DNA of 64,000 nt from Candidatus Saccharimonadota bacterium (GTDB lineage Bacteria; Patescibacteriota; Saccharimonadia; Saccharimonadales; Saccharimonadaceae): positions 116,327 through 180,326 of the forward strand of contig JAFWNB010000002.1 of NCBI GenBank assembly GCA_017545505.1. Reading direction: 5' to 3'. How positions within the stretch are numbered: the stretch's first letter is position 1; the number at the start of each line of letters is the position of its first letter. A program made the position numbers and the translations under genes. The notes beneath the pieces are model-generated. The model was given only the letters and a program-made list of their open reading frames with translations. It did not search any database and had not been told where the DNA came from. Below are positions 26,101 through 34,826 of this stretch, piece after piece.

Positions 26101-26106
26101 TATAAT
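26101..26106 (+). promoter_or_regulatory. Extended -10 box of the lepA N-terminal gene
   Basis: TGCTATAAT, an extended -10 element, ends 6 nt before the GTG start at 26113. The transcript therefore begins at or beside the start codon. Confidence 0.8.
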
Positions 26107-26112
26107 ATAGAG

Positions 26113-26661
26113 GTGGAAAAAATTAGAAACTTTTGCATCATTGCTCATATAGATCACGGCAAATCGACACTTGCCGATCGCATGATGGAACTAACTGGTA
26201 CAGTAGAGAAGCGCGAAATGAAATCGCAGCTTTTGGATTCCATGGAACTAGAGCGTGAGAAAGGGATCACGATTAAACTCGCGCCAGTCACAATGCATTA
26301 CAAAGGATATATACTAAATTTAATAGATACCCCAGGCCACGTGGATTTTAGTTATGAAGTTTCACGGAGTTTACAGGCAGTAGAAACTGCCGTGTTAGTC
26401 GTAGATGCGACACAGGGCATCCAAGCCCAAACTCTAGCTAATGTTTATTTAGCTCTAGAACAAGATCTATATATCATTCCAGTTATAAACAAGATAGATC
26501 TCCCGGCTGCCGATATAGAAAAAGTTAAATCTCAAATTATTAATTTACTTGGTTGCGATTCAGAAGATATCATTGGCGTGTCTGCCAAAACTGGATTAAA
26601 TGTAGATAAAGTCCTAGACGAAATTATAAAAAAAGGCCCCGCCCCAATGGTAAAATCTTGA
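26113..26661 (+). CDS. lepA: Elongation factor 4 (LepA), GTPase half of a split gene
   Basis: EF4 is a ribosomal GTPase that back-translocates or rescues stalled ribosomes. This ORF encodes only the G domain (182 aa): G1 AHIDHGKST (11-19), switch I with [11 protein letters not shown]3 DTPGHVDF, G4 NKIDLP and G5 SAKTGLN are all intact. It ends GPAPMVKS and a TGA, exactly where normal LepA passes from the G domain (PAPxGD) to domain II. The rest of the protein is encoded 4.2 kb away at 30828. A GTG start is chosen because the promoter sits 6 nt upstream and the family N-terminus begins there. The -35 of the next gene overlaps its stop codon. Confidence 0.92.
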   Translation: MEKIRNFCIIAHIDHGKSTLADRMMELTGTVEKREMKSQLLDSMELEREKGITIKLAPVTMHYKGYILNLIDTPGHVDFSYEVSRSLQAVETAVLVVDATQGIQAQTLANVYLALEQDLYIIPVINKIDLPAADIEKVKSQIINLLGCDSEDIIGVSAKTGLNVDKVLDEIIKKGPAPMVKS

Positions 26662-26685
26662 CTTTTATAGCGCAAGCGATATAAT
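26658..26685 (+). promoter_or_regulatory. Promoter of the inserted adhesin gene
   Basis: TTGACT (26658-26663), a 16-bp spacer and TATAAT (26680-26685). The -35 box contains the stop codon of the lepA N-terminal gene. GGAG lies 4 nt before the adhesin ATG at 26725. Confidence 0.8.
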
Positions 26686-26724
26686 AAAAATAAGGACAAG
26701 CTTATTACAAAAATCGGGAGTCAA

Positions 26725-29700
26725 ATGTTATCGTATAAACATTTTTTTTTGCAAATTAAAAATGGTTTTTTCTTTCCATTCTTTTTGTTTTGTATAGAAC
26801 TTATTTTTGTGCTATTTAATTTAATGTTTAGTGTAAGCAATGCGCATGCTTACAGTTTAACGATTTCAGCTAACGACGTGAGTATTGATGTTATAAGTGG
26901 CGAAACTTCAATCAGTGAAGCTCCGATCGAGATTATCTCAGATTGTAGAGCGGGCTACACTTTTAGTGTATCTACTAGTACTGACGCAACAGGTCTTCGT
27001 AAAAACGGTTCATCTAGCGCAGAAATCACTTTTGAGCAAGTTGATGGCTCGAAGACCTTAGCTAATTCTACTAATAAATGGGGTTATTATTATAATGATA
27101 TTGCCGTGCCGACAGATTCCACTGTTTTTTCTTCGCTTTCAACTACGCCAGAAATCTTGCGAACTCCGAGCGAAACAGCTTCCGTATCGGATATAGACGA
27201 TACCTTTACGATCTATTATGGCGCAAATGCCGCCGATACTGTATCTCCTGGATTATATAAAATGGTAAATAATGGTTCTCTACAATATTATGCCGTGACT
27301 GATCCATCATGTGGCTCTTATAATATTATATATGACGGCAACAATGCAGATGCTGGTATATCCATGTCTGTAGAACATACTGGTGTAGCGCTAGACGACG
27401 AAGTGATACTTTATGCTCCAAACTACAAAAAAGCAGGTTATGGTTTTGCTGGTTGGAGTACAGTACAATTAAATCCAGATTCATCCACCTTTTCTTCTGA
27501 TTTAGCTGATGCCGTGTCAGACGATTTAGTCTTTGGGCCAAACGAAACTATCACTCTAACTCATGCTATGGCGAAAAAAGCTGATCAAAATTATCGTATA
27601 AAACTCTATGCGGTGTGGATAAAATCTACTGATGATATGCAGAATTGGAATTGTCCTAATAATACCGATATGCCTATTGGATCAGTCGTAGCTTTAACAG
27701 ACACAAGAGACAATAATGTTTACACGGTCGCCAAACTTGCAGATGGTAACTGTTGGATGGCGGAAAACCTAAGGTTGGGTACAGTCGGTTCAGATGACCA
27801 AACCAAATCTCAAAGATTTAGTGGAGGGTTCGGTGGGTTAGCGAACCCGGAATCATCTAATTTTATTAATACTTCTACGGTGGCAAATAGTCTATATAGT
27901 ATAGATGGTTCTACAACATACACAATTTCTGGAGACAACCAAGGTTCAAGATTTCCTCGCTATAATAGCGATAATACCGTATCTGCCATATCTGATATGA
28001 CCTCAGGTGATCAAAATATTTATGGATACGGGAATTACTATACGTGGCCTGCCGCAAACGCAAGTATTAGGAGTTTTTCTGAAACTGCAGATACCACATC
28101 CTCTATTTGTCCAAAAGGATGGGCGCTACCAACAGGAAATTTAACGACCGACTATTATAGTTTTGGCGCTTTAAGCGCAGCATTGGGCGGGCCATCTGAT
28201 GGATCATCTATAGCTTCAACTACGGCCGCAGAAAAACTCAGCGCCGCTTTTCGATCATTTCCAAACAATTATATTTATTCTGGTCATTTTACTGATTCTA
28301 CAGTTGGTTCTAAAACTGCAACTGGCGCATATTGGACTCGTACTACTAATAATGGTCAATCATCGTATAATTTTTATATTGCGAGCAATGACGTTAGACC
28401 AGCAACAAATGTAGTTAATAATGGTCGTGGCAACACCGTACGTTGTATTAATACCCCTACATTTTACATAAATTATAATAAAAATGCGAGCGATGCTATT
28501 GGTGAGGGTGCGTATGGGTATAGTTTTCGTTATAAAAGTAATTTTTCTTGGGGAGATAGTGTTACGTCTGCACCACTAAGAACATCAAATTATAAACGCA
28601 CAGGTTATGGTTTTGCTGGTTGGAGCACAGACCCTAACCTAGCTGAACATATTAACGAACAAAACCATTCACGAATATATGGACCTGAAGAGCAAATAAC
28701 GGTATTTGATAATAATCTAGTATCACATGCAGATGAAAATCGTAATATTCCGCTCTATGCTGTTTGGATTCCGTCTGCAGGCAATCTGCAAAACTGGAAT
28801 GGCTGCAACACACTTAGTACAGGAAAAATAACTGCGCTTACGGATATACGAGATAATCAGACATATACTATAGCCAAATTGGCAGATGGAAGATGCTGGA
28901 TGATAGAGAATCTTCGTCTAGATCCTAGTGAAGCAAATATAACCACTTCAAACACTAATAACCCCACTAGTTCATTTATTTCTCAGGCTTCTACATCTAG
29001 TAGTATAGATCCTTCAGATTGGTGTGATATAGGAACAAGCTCAACATGCGTAGACAAGTTTGCCTTTTCGGCAGTCAACCTTGACGCACTGTCTACTAAA
29101 TCAGGTTATGGACTATCTAAATACAACTTTGGGGTCTATTATAACTGGTATGTAGCAACGGCCGGGAATGGTACCTACAATGATACAAATGTGGCTACTG
29201 GCACCGGCCAAGCAAAAGGCGATATTTGTCCGATAGGATGGCATTTGCCTACTGGTGGTCCTAGTAGCGAACAGGATAATTATAGGAATATACTAAAACA
29301 AGCTGGTGGTCAATTCGATTTTCCGAACAACTTAGTTCACTCGGGCTTATTAACAGATCCAGGTAGCATAAATGGTATAGATGACAACCTCTTTTTATAT
29401 TCTTCTTCAGCAAGCTTAGACTCAAACGGTCGTGCTTCTTCTGGTGGATATGCTCTATTTATTTATGGCTATAATCCGAGCCAAATAAACGATAGCTCTG
29501 GGCAAACTCGCAAAACTCGTGGCAACACTATTCGCTGTATTAATGGATCTACTCTTAACTACAAAATATCCACCATGACTAAGGGCATGCAAACAGCATC
29601 AGATTTGAAAGCGGTCATTACTAAACCTACTTCTAATGATCCTTCTGTAGATACATCAAATTCTGGGGTCTATTCCTACAATTCATCGGTATTTGGCACC

Positions 29701-30786
29701 TCGTCTGACGAATCAAATGATAGACAAATCTACTATTACCGTGGTATTTTAGACAGTGATTTAAATGGATCTTCCACTTCATATGGCTCAGCTGGTAATG
29801 GTGCGTACTATCCAAACTACGTCAAACTAACTACTACAACTACAAGTGGTACATATAATACGTGCTGGCGCATCATGCGTACAACTGGTTCTGGTGGTGT
29901 AAAGCTGATTTACAATGGGGTATATGGTGCCACTACGTCTGGTTCTTGTGCTAACGCTCAAACCAATGCCCGCTTACCAGATGTTATAGCATATGGCTTA
30001 AAGGGAAGCTCAAACCAATCTACCTATTGGTATCGCAATATCAACCGTGTAGGCTATTCATTTAATAATGCTACCTCAATTAGAGACAGTGCTACATCTA
30101 CAGCAGTTGGAACAGTATTTGGAAATAGTTCAAACTTTAGCACAACAAATACTACAAAATCAAATATTCAAAACTATTTATATAACTATTTCAATAATAC
30201 GCTAGGACAAGATTTTGTCGGTAAGCTAGAGCAAAATTCAGGCTTTTGTAACGATCGTAGTGTGTTCTCTAATGCCGCCGGTACAACCGCAATTACAAGC
30301 ATAGTACCATATTCAGCGACCGCCACGGCATACTTCGGAGGCTATGCAAGACACCTCAATACCGGCGGTAAACCAACCCTAACTTGTTCGCGCGGTAAAG
30401 TAGATGTATATTCATCAGGCGCATATGGTGATATTGAGCCAAATAATGGAAACAGCCAAACACAAGTACCGATCGGTCTCCCAACGGCAGATGAATTAGC
30501 GTTAAGCGGTCTCGGTAATGCAACGACATACGGCCAAACGTCTACATATTCATCCAATTATAATTACAACTCATTCACGCGTCATGGTGGTGGCATATGG
30601 ACCATGACACCTAGCGGCCGCACATCAAGTGGAGAATCACAAGTAATAGTAACAGCAACAAGTGGAAATTTCTACGGAAGAAACGTAAGTGATACATCCG
30701 GTATCCGTCCGGTTATCACACTCAAGGCCGGCACCATCATTACCGGCGGTGCAGGAACCGCTACAAATCCGTGGACGGTAGAGTAA
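26725..30786 (+). CDS. Giant secreted adhesin-like protein with FISUMP domains, inserted in lepA
   Basis: This 1353-aa exported protein begins with a long signal peptide (about residues 1-42, ending SNAHA). The N-terminal module (LTISANDVSIDVISGETSI, IIEISDCRAGY-like) is shared with the protein at 50344. Two blocks follow, each combining an InlB-B-like segment (YKKAGYGFAGWST, YKRTGYGFAGWST) with a Fibrobacter-succinogenes-major-paralogue (FISUMP) domain (KLADGNCWMAENLRLG, KLADGRCWMIENLRLD, CPKGWALPTG). A third C-terminal domain ends in SGIRPVITLKAG. There is no obvious C-terminal anchor. It lies precisely between the two halves of lepA, with its own promoter and ribosome site. Likely a surface-displayed binding protein. 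Confidence 0.82.
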   Translation: MLSYKHFFLQIKNGFFFPFFLFCIELIFVLFNLMFSVSNAHAYSLTISANDVSIDVISGETSISEAPIEIISDCRAGYTFSVSTSTDATGLRKNGSSSAEITFEQVDGSKTLANSTNKWGYYYNDIAVPTDSTVFSSLSTTPEILRTPSETASVSDIDDTFTIYYGANAADTVSPGLYKMVNNGSLQYYAVTDPSCGSYNIIYDGNNADAGISMSVEHTGVALDDEVILYAPNYKKAGYGFAGWSTVQLNPDSSTFSSDLADAVSDDLVFGPNETITLTHAMAKKADQNYRIKLYAVWIKSTDDMQNWNCPNNTDMPIGSVVALTDTRDNNVYTVAKLADGNCWMAENLRLGTVGSDDQTKSQRFSGGFGGLANPESSNFINTSTVANSLYSIDGSTTYTISGDNQGSRFPRYNSDNTVSAISDMTSGDQNIYGYGNYYTWPAANASIRSFSETADTTSSICPKGWALPTGNLTTDYYSFGALSAALGGPSDGSSIASTTAAEKLSAAFRSFPNNYIYSGHFTDSTVGSKTATGAYWTRTTNNGQSSYNFYIASNDVRPATNVVNNGRGNTVRCINTPTFYINYNKNASDAIGEGAYGYSFRYKSNFSWGDSVTSAPLRTSNYKRTGYGFAGWSTDPNLAEHINEQNHSRIYGPEEQITVFDNNLVSHADENRNIPLYAVWIPSAGNLQNWNGCNTLSTGKITALTDIRDNQTYTIAKLADGRCWMIENLRLDPSEANITTSNTNNPTSSFISQASTSSSIDPSDWCDIGTSSTCVDKFAFSAVNLDALSTKSGYGLSKYNFGVYYNWYVATAGNGTYNDTNVATGTGQAKGDICPIGWHLPTGGPSSEQDNYRNILKQAGGQFDFPNNLVHSGLLTDPGSINGIDDNLFLYSSSASLDSNGRASSGGYALFIYGYNPSQINDSSGQTRKTRGNTIRCINGSTLNYKISTMTKGMQTASDLKAVITKPTSNDPSVDTSNSGVYSYNSSVFGTSSDESNDRQIYYYRGILDSDLNGSSTSYGSAGNGAYYPNYVKLTTTTTSGTYNTCWRIMRTTGSGGVKLIYNGVYGATTSGSCANAQTNARLPDVIAYGLKGSSNQSTYWYRNINRVGYSFNNATSIRDSATSTAVGTVFGNSSNFSTTNTTKSNIQNYLYNYFNNTLGQDFVGKLEQNSGFCNDRSVFSNAAGTTAITSIVPYSATATAYFGGYARHLNTGGKPTLTCSRGKVDVYSSGAYGDIEPNNGNSQTQVPIGLPTADELALSGLGNATTYGQTSTYSSNYNYNSFTRHGGGIWTMTPSGRTSSGESQVIVTATSGNFYGRNVSDTSGIRPVITLKAGTIITGGAGTATNPWTVE

Positions 30787-30815
30787 GCTCAAAATAACCA
30801 CCATATATTATATGC

Positions 30816-30821
30816 TATAAT
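30816..30821 (+). promoter_or_regulatory. Extended -10 box of the lepA C-terminal gene
   Basis: TGCTATAAT, the same extended -10 found before lepA-N, ends 6 nt before the ATG at 30828. It supplies independent leaderless expression for the second half of EF4. Confidence 0.8.
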
Positions 30822-30827
30822 GTAACC

Positions 30828-32051
30828 ATGACTAGAGCATTGATTTTTGATTCGTATTTTGATGATTACCGTGGTGTTGTTTTATATGTTCGTATTTTTG
30901 AAGGCGAAATATCAAAAAACTCCGAGATATATATGATGGCGACAAAAACCAAAGGTTTAGCCCTAGAAGTGGGTATTTTAACTCCAAAAATGACACCAAA
31001 AGAACAGCTAACTGAAGGCGAAATCGGGTATATCGTCACAAATCTCAAAACCACTCGTGAAGCTAAAGTTGGCGATACGGTTACTCTAACGGAAAGCCCG
31101 GCTAACACACCACTGCCCGGCTACAAAAATGTTCTCCCCTTCGTCTATGCCGGTTTTTTTCCGGTTTCAAACGACCAATACAAGGACCTAAAAGAAGCTA
31201 TTGAAAAACTCAGCCTTTCAGATTCTGCTTTAAGGTTTGAGCCAGAAAACTCACCAGTTTTAGGGTTTGGCCTCCGCATCGGCTTTCTCGGCCTACTCCA
31301 CATGGATATTATTAAAGAACGATTGGAGCGTGAATTTAATCTAGACTTAATTGTCACTAACCCTTCAACAAATTATGAAGTCATAATGAATAACGGTGAA
31401 ATAATTGAAATCAAATCCGCCGCCGATCTTCCTGATCCTGCCAACATTAAGGAGATCAAAGAACCCTGGGTTAAAGGTGAAATAATATTACCAAAATCCA
31501 TGATTGGCAACGTCTTAAACCTTATCAATGAAAAACGTGGTCACCAAACCAATTTATCATATATTGAAGATCGTGCCGTAATAGATTTTGAAGCTCCAAT
31601 GGCTAATCTTCTCACAGACTTTTACGATCAACTAAAATCCGCTACCTCTGGCTATGCTTCATTTAATTACGAATTAAATGGATATAAGCCGGAAGATTTA
31701 GTTCGTGTAGATTTTTTGGTCGGTGGACATAGAATCGATGCGTTATCCGTAATGGCGCACCGTTCCGAAGCTGAAGCTATCGGTCGAGAAGTTACCAAAA
31801 AGTTAAAACAAGTAATTCCGCGCCAAAACTACGAAGTAGCGTTGCAGGCCGCCATCGGCGCTCGTATTATCGCTCGCGAGACTATCGGTGCTTATCGCAA
31901 AGATGTTACAGTAAAAATCCATACTGGTGATCGTGACCGCAAAGCTAAACTCTTAGAAAAGCAAAAACGCGGCAAAGCCCGTATGAAACGTTTTGGCAAA
32001 ATCGATATCCCTTCAGAAGCTTTTACGGTGATGCTAAAACGCGACCAATAA
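30828..32051 (+). CDS. lepA: Elongation factor 4 (LepA), domains II-V and CTD of a split gene
   Basis: The 407-aa product starts MTRALIFDSYFDDYRGVV, which in intact LepA follows the PAP linker after the G domain. Domain II (about 1-95), domain III (FGLRIGFLGLLHMDIIKERLE), domain V and the EF4-specific C-terminal domain (GHRIDALSVMAHRSEAEAIG, ETIGAYRKDVTVKIHTGDRDRKAKLLEKQKRGK) are complete, ending AFTVMLKRDQ as usual. Only a few linker residues are missing between the halves. No frame upstream links it to the adhesin. It could work by pairing with the separate GTPase protein, or be a decaying remnant; the intact motifs favour function. Confidence 0.93.
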   Translation: MTRALIFDSYFDDYRGVVLYVRIFEGEISKNSEIYMMATKTKGLALEVGILTPKMTPKEQLTEGEIGYIVTNLKTTREAKVGDTVTLTESPANTPLPGYKNVLPFVYAGFFPVSNDQYKDLKEAIEKLSLSDSALRFEPENSPVLGFGLRIGFLGLLHMDIIKERLEREFNLDLIVTNPSTNYEVIMNNGEIIEIKSAADLPDPANIKEIKEPWVKGEIILPKSMIGNVLNLINEKRGHQTNLSYIEDRAVIDFEAPMANLLTDFYDQLKSATSGYASFNYELNGYKPEDLVRVDFLVGGHRIDALSVMAHRSEAEAIGREVTKKLKQVIPRQNYEVALQAAIGARIIARETIGAYRKDVTVKIHTGDRDRKAKLLEKQKRGKARMKRFGKIDIPSEAFTVMLKRDQ

Positions 32052-32069
32052 ATATGCTATAATCATAAT

Positions 32070-32564
32070 ATGAAAAAATATTTATTGCCAGTAGCGGTTC
32101 TTATTGCGATGTTTATAAGTCTACCTGCTTTGGCAATTTCTGAAACACAAAAGAATTCAATTATTGATAATTGCGCATCAATCAAACAAACTCTCGAAGG
32201 AATCCAAAAAACCGACGCGCGCGCCAGAGTTTATCTTGGTAGTTATTATGAAACGATTCTTACTAAGTTTATCACTCCACTAAATGTTCGTTTAGTCGAG
32301 AATAATCTTTCAACCGCCGAATTAGTAGAAAACCAAAATAATTTCGCTAGCGCCAAAACTGTTTTTACTAATGATTATATAAGTTACCAACAAAACCTTG
32401 AAGAGCTCGTAGCGATTGATTGTAAAACTGAACCAGAATCATTTTACGATAAGCTCATAAAGGTTCGTCAAAAACGCAAAATTATGGAGCAAGATGTTTT
32501 GAAACTTCGTAGCTTTCTTTCAGAGCATATTAAACTCGTAGACGGAATTAAAGGAAAACTCTAA
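32070..32564 (+). CDS. Secreted helical protein of unknown function
   Basis: This 164-aa protein has a signal peptide (residues 1-22, LPVAVLIAMFISLPALA) and a mainly alpha-helical mature part with two cysteines (DNCASI, AIDCKT) that could form a disulfide. No family is recognised. An extended -10 TGCTATAAT ends 6 nt before the ATG (leaderless). The next gene starts directly after its stop codon, so the two are one operon. Confidence 0.75.
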   Translation: MKKYLLPVAVLIAMFISLPALAISETQKNSIIDNCASIKQTLEGIQKTDARARVYLGSYYETILTKFITPLNVRLVENNLSTAELVENQNNFASAKTVFTNDYISYQQNLEELVAIDCKTEPESFYDKLIKVRQKRKIMEQDVLKLRSFLSEHIKLVDGIKGKL

Positions 32565-32933
32565 ATGGAAGAATCAAAAACAGAAGAGCCGAAAAAGAAG
32601 CTAAACAAGGGAGGTTTAAATCTCATTATTTTAGGAGTTCTAGCTTCGTTTATTGCAATATTAACCACTTCGATTTCATTAATAATTTATCACAATTCTG
32701 GTGATATTTATCTCGATCGTTCGCGTCCAGGGTTTTTGCCGGACGAAGAGGAAATTGAAGAAGAAGGGGATAAGGAAGAAGAATATATTTTCGAAAAGAC
32801 AGGCAAACTAGAAATCAAAAATATTGAAGAATATTTACAAAAACTCGATGCCGAAATAAAAGCTATAGATTCTTACGAAAAACCATTTTCGTCCGATGTC
32901 TTATCTGATAAACATTTGGGGATATCTGAGTAG
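32565..32933 (+). CDS. Single-pass membrane protein, acidic
   Basis: This 122-aa protein has a Lys/Glu-rich N-terminus, one membrane helix (LIILGVLASFIAILTTSISL, about 20-42), and an acidic outer part (PDEEEIEEEGDKEEEY). No family is recognised. It begins at the base after the preceding stop codon, so translation is probably coupled. Confidence 0.7.
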   Translation: MEESKTEEPKKKLNKGGLNLIILGVLASFIAILTTSISLIIYHNSGDIYLDRSRPGFLPDEEEIEEEGDKEEEYIFEKTGKLEIKNIEEYLQKLDAEIKAIDSYEKPFSSDVLSDKHLGISE

Positions 32934-32969
32934 CTTGATTTTTTAACCAGAAGGATTTATAGTTAAAGC

Positions 32970-34082
32970 ATGAAGAAAACTACGATTGCCACCAAAACCA
33001 AGATAATTTGGGGATTTGCTTTCGCAATTTTCGGTTTAGGTGCAATATTTGCTATTTGCGATCTTGGCCATACTGTTGGCGAAATCACTGAATTATCAGT
33101 TTCTAAAACGCCAGAAGCCATTCTGGCTAGTAGTAAAGCTAAAGAAAGTGGCAGCGTAACTTTACCAATATCGTACTTTGACCAAAAATCAGACGCATGT
33201 GTTAATATGTATGATGCAAATCAAAATTCAGTCTTATTTTCCCGCCAGTTTGAATGGACAAATTGTGGCTACTATAACCAATCTCTCGAACAAGGAATTG
33301 TAGACTTCTACTTGGGTGAAGATTATTTACCAATTGCAAAAGGCGGCGAACTCACATCGAACCGTGGCCTTAATGATCTTACTCGCTGGTTTAAAAACAC
33401 TGATGGTAAAAGTCAGAATTACTCCGATACCATTGTATTAAAATATTTAGACAATAAGTTTTCTTATGAAAATGAGAATTTCTATCCTCTAGATGAAATC
33501 AAATTTAGTGCAGGCGATAGTGTAAATACTGACGGTCACAACCATTTGTTCACCATGATTTTTGCGGTACCATTTAAAGTTTTAAAAAGCGGTGAAGAAA
33601 GTTTTGAGATAACTGCTGACGATGACACTTTTGTTTATGTTGGTAACGAGCTTGCTATAGATATGGGTGGAATCCATGATGCTATGTCCGGCAAGTTTCT
33701 CATTAACGAATCCGGGGAAGTTTACACAGCTATCGATAATCAAGAGTTAGCTTATTCCGGCATAAACATTAATAAAGATAATGATTCGATTATTCGTATT
33801 TTCCACGCCGATCGTGATTCCAAGAATTCTGTTTTTAAAATTAATATTGAAAACATGGATCTAAACATTGTTGAATCCCAGCTTGCTGGCGTGCAAGGAG
33901 TTCAGATTGCCTACGATCCTACCGACCCAACCTACGTAGCGCCGCTCGGCGAAACTACGATTACAAGACCAGACACCACGAGAGAATACATTGTCATTGC
34001 CACAATCGAAGTGGTAATGCTAGTAGTATTTGGAATATTTGCCGCTTTCTTTGCTCGCTCAATTATTAAACACCGTAGGTAA
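32970..34082 (+). CDS. Membrane-anchored fibro-slime (PA14-like) domain protein
   Basis: This 370-aa protein has an N-terminal helix (about 10-30) and a C-terminal helix (about 338-362, YIVIATIEVVMLVVFGIFAAF) with a basic end. Between them is a fibro-slime domain: NHLFTMIFAVPFKV, then ITADDDTFVYVGNELAIDMGGIHD, where the DDD...NG/E...DxGGxH pattern is typical of this calcium/carbohydrate-binding PA14-like fold, and IIRIFHADRDSKNSVFKI. It is probably exposed on the surface and binds glycans. It is separated from the previous gene by 36 bp with AGAAGGA upstream. Confidence 0.8.
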   Translation: MKKTTIATKTKIIWGFAFAIFGLGAIFAICDLGHTVGEITELSVSKTPEAILASSKAKESGSVTLPISYFDQKSDACVNMYDANQNSVLFSRQFEWTNCGYYNQSLEQGIVDFYLGEDYLPIAKGGELTSNRGLNDLTRWFKNTDGKSQNYSDTIVLKYLDNKFSYENENFYPLDEIKFSAGDSVNTDGHNHLFTMIFAVPFKVLKSGEESFEITADDDTFVYVGNELAIDMGGIHDAMSGKFLINESGEVYTAIDNQELAYSGININKDNDSIIRIFHADRDSKNSVFKINIENMDLNIVESQLAGVQGVQIAYDPTDPTYVAPLGETTITRPDTTREYIVIATIEVVMLVVFGIFAAFFARSIIKHRR

Positions 34083-34415
34083 TTATTTTCTAGGTTTTGT
34101 TATATTTGCACCGCGTCCATAGTCGGGCAAAATAATTTTGTGTTTTTTCCCATGATGATCAAAAAGTGGAATATTGAGCTCGTGCGCCAAAGCATTCACA
34201 ATGCTTGCGCCAATTCTAAGTCCCGTAAATGAGCCTGGCCCAGACATAAACGTTATTTCGGTTATATCTTTAAAATCACCACCATTTTCCCGTAGTTTAT
34301 CATGCATGAATTTCAAAAGTTTTTCTGCTAAATCATTATCAAAAACAAACCGATATTCATTGTCATCGATTCTTAGAATTGTTTCAGGCGTAGAAGTATC
34401 AAGATAAATTTTCAT
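34083..34415 (-). CDS. tsaB: TsaB-like protein, N-terminal domain only
   Basis: TsaB is the scaffold of the t6A37 tRNA-modification complex. The 110-aa product begins MKIYLDTSTPETIL and has the conserved FMSGPGSFTGLRIG segment, matching the N-terminal ASKHA domain. The C-terminal domain (another 100 or so residues in most bacteria) is missing and replaced by a short basic tail. The start is the ATG at 34415, inside the 3' end of tsaE (17-nt overlap), giving a tsaE-tsaB operon. Confidence 0.82.
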   Translation of the reverse strand: MKIYLDTSTPETILRIDDNEYRFVFDNDLAEKLLKFMHDKLRENGGDFKDITEITFMSGPGSFTGLRIGASIVNALAHELNIPLFDHHGKKHKIILPDYGRGANITKPRK

Positions 34416-34812
34416 ACTGAACCTCTCGAGTACCATCTTCGTTATATTTTATTTCAACTTTAATATGCTTTTTTGGCAGAATATTTCTTACCGATTCGCT
34501 CCATTCTAGCACGATGATGTTTTTAGGTTCTGCAATTTTCTCCGCCAAATCATCAGACATTATTCCTGGATCAGGAAGTCTATAAAAATCGTAATGCACC
34601 AAATTGCCACCATTTGGCAAAGAATAAGTCTTTGAAATCGTAAAACTTGGGCTAGTTACGGGTTCTTTTATGCCTAAACCCTCAGCTAATCCTCGCGTAA
34701 AAGTAGTTTTACCCGCCCCCACGTCACCGACTAACTCAATTACGCCGCTCGAAATCTCTTCGGCAATCTTTTTACCAAAGTCCAACATTTCTTGTTCGGT
34801 GCTAATATTCAT
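34399..34812 (-). CDS. tsaE: tRNA threonylcarbamoyladenosine biosynthesis ATPase TsaE
   Basis: TsaE is the ATPase that drives the TsaB-TsaD cycle in t6A formation. The 137-aa protein has Walker A VGDVGAGKTTFTRGLAEGL, SPSFTISKTY, VHYDFYRL and the Walker B-like IIVLEWSE, with normal family length. The start is the ATG at 34812; TATAAT on the minus strand (34824-34819) ends 6 nt upstream. Only 14 bp separate it from divergent murC. Confidence 0.93.
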   Translation of the reverse strand: MNISTEQEMLDFGKKIAEEISSGVIELVGDVGAGKTTFTRGLAEGLGIKEPVTSPSFTISKTYSLPNGGNLVHYDFYRLPDPGIMSDDLAEKIAEPKNIIVLEWSESVRNILPKKHIKVEIKYNEDGTREVQYENLS

Positions 34813-34814
34813 TG

Positions 34815-34824
34815 TATAATTATA
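34815..34824. promoter_or_regulatory. Palindromic -10 box serving tsaE and murC
   Basis: The 10-bp palindrome TATAATTATA gives TATAAT on both strands, overlapping by two bases. Each box ends 6 nt before its start codon (34812 minus, 34827 plus). The whole intergenic region is 14 bp, so one symmetric site should drive two leaderless genes. Confidence 0.85.
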
Positions 34825-34826
34825 GC

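Noticed and set aside
26113..32051. A simple frameshift error in lepA
   Set aside because: The two halves are 4.2 kb apart with a whole gene, promoters and ribosome site between, so no single base error can explain it. Misassembly remains possible and is listed as a test.
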